Source: Phoenix dactylifera (Eukaryota > Streptophyta > Magnoliopsida > Arecales > Arecaceae). Taken from it: a stretch of DNA of 64,000 nt. Location: positions 712,501 to 776,500 of the forward strand of contig NW_024067686.1 in NCBI RefSeq assembly GCF_009389715.1, given 5' to 3'. Positions 58,243-64,000 of this stretch are shown here, piece after piece. The position numbers and the translations under genes were made by a program. Under the pieces are notes generated by a model that did not search any database, was not told the DNA's origin, and worked only from the letters and a program-made list of their open reading frames with translations. Within the stretch, counting starts at the first letter, position 1, and each line of letters begins with the position of its first letter.

Positions 58243-60478
58243 TCAAACTTCTTCTTGCTCAGAGTATGGTTCGGGGATAGTTGTCAAATTTGTGCTAAGA
58301 CGCCTATCAGACAAAGCTACGTGAGTATTTAGTGGACCAGCAGAAGTGAAAGGATTGGGAGGCATTACCAAGTTCTCCATGCTTCCCTCTAACATCTGCA
58401 CAACACTTTTCATTGAAGGGCGATCCACTGGATACCACTGTATGCACCAAAGTGCCACAATAGTCAGGTTTCTTGCAATAATTGCATCGTTCTCTTCAAT
58501 AATGTGGAGCCCAAGCTCCTCCTCCTGATACAAACGATTGTAGATCCATTCTGGGAAGTACACTTGGCTGGTGTTTTCCACTGTTGCATCCATGTTCTTC
58601 CTCCCACCCACCATTTCCAGCAATAGCATTCCAAAACTATAAACATCGGATTTGTATGAAACATTTCCAGAGTTCCTAGAGCACACTTCTGGTGCAATGT
58701 AACCTGCAGTCCCTCTGGCAGCTGTCATTGACACTATGCTTTGGTCTTTCGAACACAACTTTGCAAGCCCAAAATCCGAAATCTTTGGACAAAAATTATC
58801 GTCTAACAAGACATTATGGGGCTTAATATCGAAATGGAGGATACGTTGGTCACATCCCTGATGAAGATATTCAATTCCTCTAGCTATGCCAATGGCAATG
58901 TTATGAAGCCTGTCCCAGCCTAGCAATGTACTTCTACCATTAACTGAGAAAATGAACTTCGCCAGCGATTCATTTGGCATGAATTCATAGATAAGAGCTC
59001 GTTTAAATCCGTCAGCACAGAATCCTAGAAGACGCACGACATTGACATGGTAAATCCTACCAATGGTGCCTACTTCATTTACAAAATCTTCACCGTTGCT
59101 GCCTATAGATGTTAGGAGTATCTTCACGGCAACAGGTACTCCATTAGGAAGAAATCCTTTGAATACACTGCCGTAACCACCCTCACCTAATTTAGTTTTG
59201 AATTGATTGGTGATCTTCTTGATATCAGCATAAGAATATCTCATGGGTTGAAGAGCTTTATAGTCTTCCAAGAACTTTTCAACCTTTAGTTGACTTTCCT
59301 TTTCCTTCTCTCTTTTTAGCAACCAAGAGTGGCATACCTTAATTGAGATTGCCGTTGTCACTAAAAGAACCAAGGTGCTCAGGACTGCACCTGCACATTT
59401 GTAAAAGAGCATCAGAAGGCATTGTGAGCACTGGTGCGGTATCCATATGTAATTTCAGTAAGAGAGGGTGAAGATATCTGGTCCTTGTAGATAAATTAGA
59501 TGGCCTTACCTATAATCAAACACTTCTTGCATACACCTACATAGAGATGATGGGAGAAGATCAGCAACATTGCTATCAAGTGCAAAGCAGACTGGTCAAA
59601 AATAAGTTGAGAAATTTGCAGTTTAGAAAATACTGAAGTGCGAGAACTTTGCATAACAAGGTGACTCTTAGGACACCATCCCTAGAGCGATGGAAATGAA
59701 GAAACAAAATTGGGAAAACCATCAAGAATAACCAATAGGTGAAATACTGACCTCTATGATCATGATCCGGCGGAGGGTTGAGTTGAGGCAGAGGATTGGG
59801 TTGAGGTTGGTATGAACACATAATTTCATGACTAGTAGAATTGTGGGGTTGACAAGTCCCTCCTCCAGTTTCGCAGTAAGCACAATCAGGTCTCTCCCAC
59901 GTTAGAATAGGATCACGTATGATGAAAGTAGCATATGGCCATCTCCACTGGTTGGTCTTTATTGGTGTGCAATATTTTGGTAAGTTAGCCAAGTTCGAAG
60001 ATGGTCGCACGAGGAAGATGCGATTATCAGATTCACTTAGGCAGTCGATTTCATCATAATAATCGAAGTAATCGTATCTGCTGTTGGTTGCTGTAAATGA
60101 ACAGTTGAGGAATATGAAGTCCCGAATCACGTCTTCCAGGCCGTTAGTGTAGAAGCGGAAAGGCGAGTTGGAAACATCAACGTTCAAGAGGAGGGATTCG
60201 CAGACTTTTGATTCAAGACGGAGAATCTGTCCAGCATAATCGATGAATGCTATAGGAAAAGCTCCGGATGATGGAAGCTTGATGACAGTGTCACTACCCT
60301 GGCAAGCCAGCTCGAATCCTGGATAGCCACAGTGCTCTGGGTAGTCACTTCTCCAAAATGGGAATCTGATTTCGGGGCCGTCCGGACTGCAGCTGGAAGG
60401 CGGACAATCATCTTTGCTAGCTCCAATATCCAGAAAGACGAAGAAGAGAATAGTACAGAGGGCACCTAACCTACCCAT
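58243..60478 (-). CDS. LRK10L-type receptor-like kinase (non-RD), three exons
   Basis: Exons: 60478-59752, 59536-59510, 59390-58243; 1902 nt, 633 aa. A signal peptide (MGRLGALCTILFFVFLDIGAS) precedes a GUB_WAK ectodomain (CPPSSC, FPFW, CGYPGFEL) and a Cys-rich WAK-associated part (CAYCETGGGTCQ). A 9-codon exon (GVCKKCLII) leads to one membrane helix (VLSTLVLLVTTAISI). The cytosolic kinase has GEGGYGSVFKG, VAVKIL, HFDIKPHNVLLD, DFGLAK and IAPEV. HFD in place of HRD makes it non-RD, a class linked to immune signalling. It resembles Lr10/LRK10L rust-resistance-type kinases; the ligand is unknown. It is divergently arranged with a related ectodomain gene. Confidence 0.93.
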
Positions 60479-61161
60479 CCTTCTTCACACATACAAAGAT
60501 TGCAACGGTAGCAAGTTGTGGTCTCCCTACAATCATAAATAACTCCCAATCAGGCGTCCCATAGCCCTTTGCGGTGAACAGAGAGAGCATAATATGCACA
60601 CTTTCAGCCTCCAAGGCTTTTCCATGAACAGAGCGATCACTTCAATCAATTCCTTGCTGCTGAATAGTCACAGGTAAGAAGACAACGCAGGAAGAAACTG
60701 ATCTAACTTTTGAGGTCAAGCTCGTGGAAAAGATTGCTTACGCGCAAGGAGCTCGAACAAAATACTGACCATACGATTTTTCCACACGAAATTTCCAGCT
60801 GAGTTACCGTCGTTGCTTTCTGCCAAACAAAATCAATCCGACCCAGTCGGCTAATAATACATCCAAACAGAAGTAGAAGAAGGGAGGAAAAAAAATGCAG
60901 GACTGTCTCAGTGATTTCAACATCACCTTGGAATCAAATTAGCCGCCGCGAGGAAGCTTCCTGAGTCAAACATCTGTTTTCTTCTGGAAAATTAGGCAGC
61001 ACTTCAGCGTAGATAAACACGCGTTTTCAAACGCGTAACGGCCATCTCCTTTTTCTCAAACACGCACGCTGATTTGGCCGCGTGCGCATTTACATTTTTC
61101 CAACAAGGAGTACCCTATTTACCCAAATCCACCGTTCTTTGGAGCCTCATCCCCTCCATCC
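60479..61161. promoter_or_regulatory. Shared intergenic region between two divergent LRK10L-type genes
   Basis: The two start codons (60478 minus, 61162 plus) are 683 bp apart, so both promoters must lie here if both genes are expressed. No clear TATA box was found for either. No ORF is supported. Confidence 0.45.
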
Positions 61162-61875
61162 ATGGACCCGAGACGGCTGGCCTCCATCATAGCCATCTTG
61201 TGGTTAACGCCCACCATCGCCTCCGGAGAAGACTGCCGCCCTTCTTCTTGCGGAGATCTCCGGAACATAAGCTACCCCTTTCGCCTGACCACCGATCCTC
61301 CCACCTGCGGAGATCCCCAGTACAACCTCACCTGTGATCAGAACCGAGCCGTCTTGGAGTTGTACTCGACCAAGTACTACGTGGAGAAGATCTCCTACGA
61401 GGACCAGGTGGCCCGCGTCGTCCTCGCCGACCTCGATCCCGCGAGCTGCTCCCCGCGGTCTCTACCCTTCGTGCCTCCGTCGATATTCACGTATGGCGAT
61501 CCCTACGAGCTAGCGAGCGACACCAGCGTCACGTTCGTGACTTGCCCCGCATCATTGGAGGGCGATCCTTCATATATCCCCATCGCTTCTTGTGTCGATC
61601 ATTCTTCCCCCTCCAAAGAGTACTTGCATGCGGTGGTGGGATATGTGACGGTGGCCGCTCTTCGGAACAGCTGCGCTACCGCAGGGACGGTGCCGGTGGC
61701 GGGCACGCTTCGGAATCGCACGCAGGCTGCGGTTCGCGACGTGTTGCTGGGAGGGTTTGACATCTCGTGGTACTACGTGGCTTCGGATCATCGATGCGAA
61801 AGCCCACTCCAATCCGCTCGCTGTGAGTTCCCATCAAGCTTCCACCGATGTTATCACGGAAAGATGACTCCTTGA
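61162..61875 (+). CDS. LRK10L-type ectodomain protein without kinase (orphan or truncated)
   Basis: The 237-aa frame begins with a signal peptide (MDPRRLASIIAILWLTPTIASG) and a GUB_WAK galacturonan-binding-type domain (CRPSSCGDLRNISYPFRL, CGDPQYNLTC, KYYVEKISY). Conserved Cys residues continue (CSPRSLPF, TFVTCP, CEFPSSF). A stop follows at 61873. No membrane helix and no kinase exon could be found in the next 2 kb, which turns into AT-rich DNA and a minisatellite. It may encode a secreted soluble receptor domain, or be the first exon of a kinase gene that lost the rest. The wording is closest to LRK10L first exons. Confidence 0.8.
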   Translation: MDPRRLASIIAILWLTPTIASGEDCRPSSCGDLRNISYPFRLTTDPPTCGDPQYNLTCDQNRAVLELYSTKYYVEKISYEDQVARVVLADLDPASCSPRSLPFVPPSIFTYGDPYELASDTSVTFVTCPASLEGDPSYIPIASCVDHSSPSKEYLHAVVGYVTVAALRNSCATAGTVPVAGTLRNRTQAAVRDVLLGGFDISWYYVASDHRCESPLQSARCEFPSSFHRCYHGKMTP

Positions 61876-62639
61876 TCCAATTTAATTTTATAGGTTCATA
61901 TTAAAAAGTTATTTAGTTGTTGACTATGAAATAGAAGATGAGATTTTCATTTTTTTTTTGCCCGCAAAACCATACACATGAAGGGTCCTTGACGATTTTC
62001 ATCCTGGATTTAAATGCAAAAACAATTAAAGATTTTATATTAAAAATAATTACTTAGTAATTTATCGTAAAAGAAAAGATGAGAATTTTTTTTTACAAAA
62101 CCATACGTATTAAGGGTTTTGGAAAATTTTCATCCTAGATTTAGATAAAAAAATGGTGATAATCTAAACAAATATATATCAAATAATTATTATATATATT
62201 GGAAGTTCAATACACGTATATTAAAAGTTTAGTAAATATGTAGAGCTCAACTCATACTTAGTCCCAACAATGAAATTGACTAAAAATTCTTTTCTTGCAT
62301 AATCAATAAGTAAATAATTTTTTATACAAAATCTTGAAATGTTATAGTATTTGTACTAGAGCAAAATAGAAATTTTGGAGCCTGTTAAATCTACTGATGC
62401 CGGAGTGACCAAAATTCTGAGTGGTCGCCTCAGAGTCAGCACACTCGACAGAGTGACCCCATGCAACCTCCCATTCCGGCAGTGACTCTGTCCAGAGCCT
62501 CTTGCCTGATCCCATGGAGCCCTCGTTGAAGTAGGGCGTCAACCTTGATAAGAGGATCAAGAAAATGGACTTCCAGATTCAGTACTTTAAGGGGTAGGTT
62601 CCGAGGGCAACCAACGACCTCAACTTCTCCTCGGAGCCT
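61876..62639. other. Non-coding stretch before the minisatellite
   Basis: AT-rich sequence to about 62380, then moderately GC-rich text. Two similar AT-rich blocks (61935-62000 and 62075-62140) share AAAACCATAC...AAGGGT...GATTTTCATCCT, a diverged duplication about 140 bp apart. No gene recognised. Confidence 0.4.
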
Positions 62640-64000
62640 CCCTTCTCCCAGCATATCATGGAGGAACCGATCCCACATCGGTTCAAGATGCCTTGGGGAG
62701 CATACTCCAGAGACGAATGGAGGTGCCGACATTCTGAAGATCGAGCACATTTGAATTTTCTCTAGTAGCCAAATCTAGAGATGCCTCCGGAAGCATACTT
62801 TGAACATGAACGGAGGTGCCAACCTTCCGAAGACCGAGCCACTCGAATTTTTTCTAGGTAGCCAACCCTAAAGATGCCTCGGGGAGCACACTCCTGAGAT
62901 GAGAAGATTGAGACCACTCAAATTTTCTCTGGATAGCCAACTCCAGAAATGCCTCAAAGAGTATGCTCCTAAGATGAGAAGACCGAGCCCACTCGGATTT
63001 TCTCTAGTAACCAAACCCAGACATACCTCTAGGAGCATACTCTGGAGATGAATAGAGGTGTCGAGCTCTTAAAGATCGAGTCTACTCAGATTTTCTCGGG
63101 TAGCCAAACCTAGAGATTCTTCCAAGAGCATACTCTAGAGATGAATGGAGGCGCCGACATCTCGAAGATCGATCGCCCTCAGATTTTTTCTGGGTAGCTT
63201 ACCCTAGAGATGCATCGAGGAGCATACTCCCGAGATAAGAGGACTGAGCCCATTCGAATTTTCTCTGGGTAACCAACCTTAAAGATGCCTCGAGAAGCAT
63301 ACTCCCAAGATGAGAAGGCCGAGCCTACTCAGATTTTTTCTACATAGCCAATCCTAGAGATGCCTCAGGGAGCATACTCCTGGGATGAGAAGATCGAGTC
63401 CACTCGGATTTTCTCTAGATAGCCAACCTTATAGATGCCTTGGAGAGCATACTTCCGAGATGAGAAGACCGAGCCTACTCAAATTTTCTCTAGTATCCAC
63501 CCCTAGAGATGCCTCGGAGAGCATACTCTCGAGATAAAATGACCGAGCCCACTCAGATTTTTTCTATGTAGTCAACTCCAGGGATGCCTCGGGGAGCATA
63601 CTTCCAAAAAGAGAAGACCGAGCCCACTTAGATTTTCTCTAGTAGACAACCCCAAACATACCTCAAGGAGCATACTCTCGAGACAAAAAAATCAAGCCCA
63701 TTCGAATTTTCTCTTCTTGATTTTCTCTGGGCAGCCAACCCCAGAGATGCCTCAGGGAACATACTCCCATATGAGAAGATCGAGCCCACTTGAATTTTCT
63801 CTGGGTAGCCAACCCTAGAGATGCCTCAGGGAGCATACTCCTGAGATGAAAAGACCGAGTCCACTCAGATTTTCTCTAGTAGCCGACTCCAAAGAAGCCT
63901 CAGGGAGAATACTCTTAAGAAGAGAAGATCGAGCCCATTCGAAAGCTGGACTTCAGAAAGATTAGTCGAGAAACTCAAAACAGGCCCAAAGCTCTGCGAG
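62640..64000. repeat. 74-75-bp minisatellite, at least sixteen units, open at the window edge
   Basis: GAGCATACTC and variants recur near 62698, 62791, 62884, 62958, 63032, 63126, 63221, 63296, 63370, 63445, 63519, 63595, 63669, 63757, 63832 and 63905. Most steps are 74-75 bp; five are 88-95 bp, some with an extra 19-20-bp piece such as GGAGGTGCCGAC. Each unit has GATGCCTC...GAGCATACTCC...GACCGAGCCCACTC...ATTTTCTCT...AGCCAACC. The array reaches close to the right end of the window and may continue beyond. Confidence 0.92.

Overview
This window is nuclear DNA of a flowering plant, almost certainly a monocot; a palm-like genome is my best guess, but the species is inferred only. The evidence is intron-containing plant genes (chloroplast GAPDH subunit A, an FHA-type tyrosyl-DNA phosphodiesterase, LRK10-like receptor kinases), plant-specific transposon families (Tat and chromodomain Ty3/gypsy, SIRE-like copia, TRIM, CACTA, hAT) and deep nesting of insertions. 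No bacterial operon, CRISPR, rRNA or tRNA gene was seen.

Layout. 1-13.8 kb: one Tat-lineage Ty3/gypsy element on the minus strand, with matching 5-bp target duplications. Its gag-pol is one frame with ten stop codons and a SIRE-like solo LTR inside integrase. It also carries an internal 117-bp tandem array and a separate plus-strand (antisense) intron-bearing gene with its own TATA box. 14.6-15.1 kb: a complete TRIM. 15.9-22.2 kb: a minus-strand solo LTR of Tekay/Del type, split by a very young 4.4-kb chromodomain element whose pol is collapsed into one 530-aa frame. 24.2-28.3 kb: GAPA (minus strand, five exons). 30.5-31.5 kb: a solo LTR of the Tat family about 310 bp upstream of the next start codon. 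31.9-43.9 kb: TDP1-beta-type gene (plus strand, twelve exons), with a hAT-type element carrying a cation/proton-antiporter fragment in its third intron. 44.2-47.1 kb: a short non-autonomous LTR element with an antisense ORF. 48.1-52.5 kb: a decayed copia pol, split by a second Tekay-type solo LTR. 52.5-56.9 kb: the 3' end of a LINE, split by a CACTA element holding fragments of at least four host genes. 58.2-61.9 kb: two divergent LRK10L-type genes, one a full non-RD receptor kinase and one an ectodomain only. 62.6-64 kb: a 74-75-bp minisatellite running off the window.

The four host genes have no common pathway visible here: one is Calvin-cycle metabolism, one DNA-protein adduct repair, and two are cell-surface sensing. 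The strongest unusual features are the gene-capturing CACTA and hAT elements, the fused-frame chromodomain element that appears to have moved recently without its own reverse transcriptase, and the antisense transcription units inside two LTR elements. All boundaries were read by eye. Exon joins are judged from frame continuity, splice dinucleotides and remembered family conservation, not from transcripts or searches.
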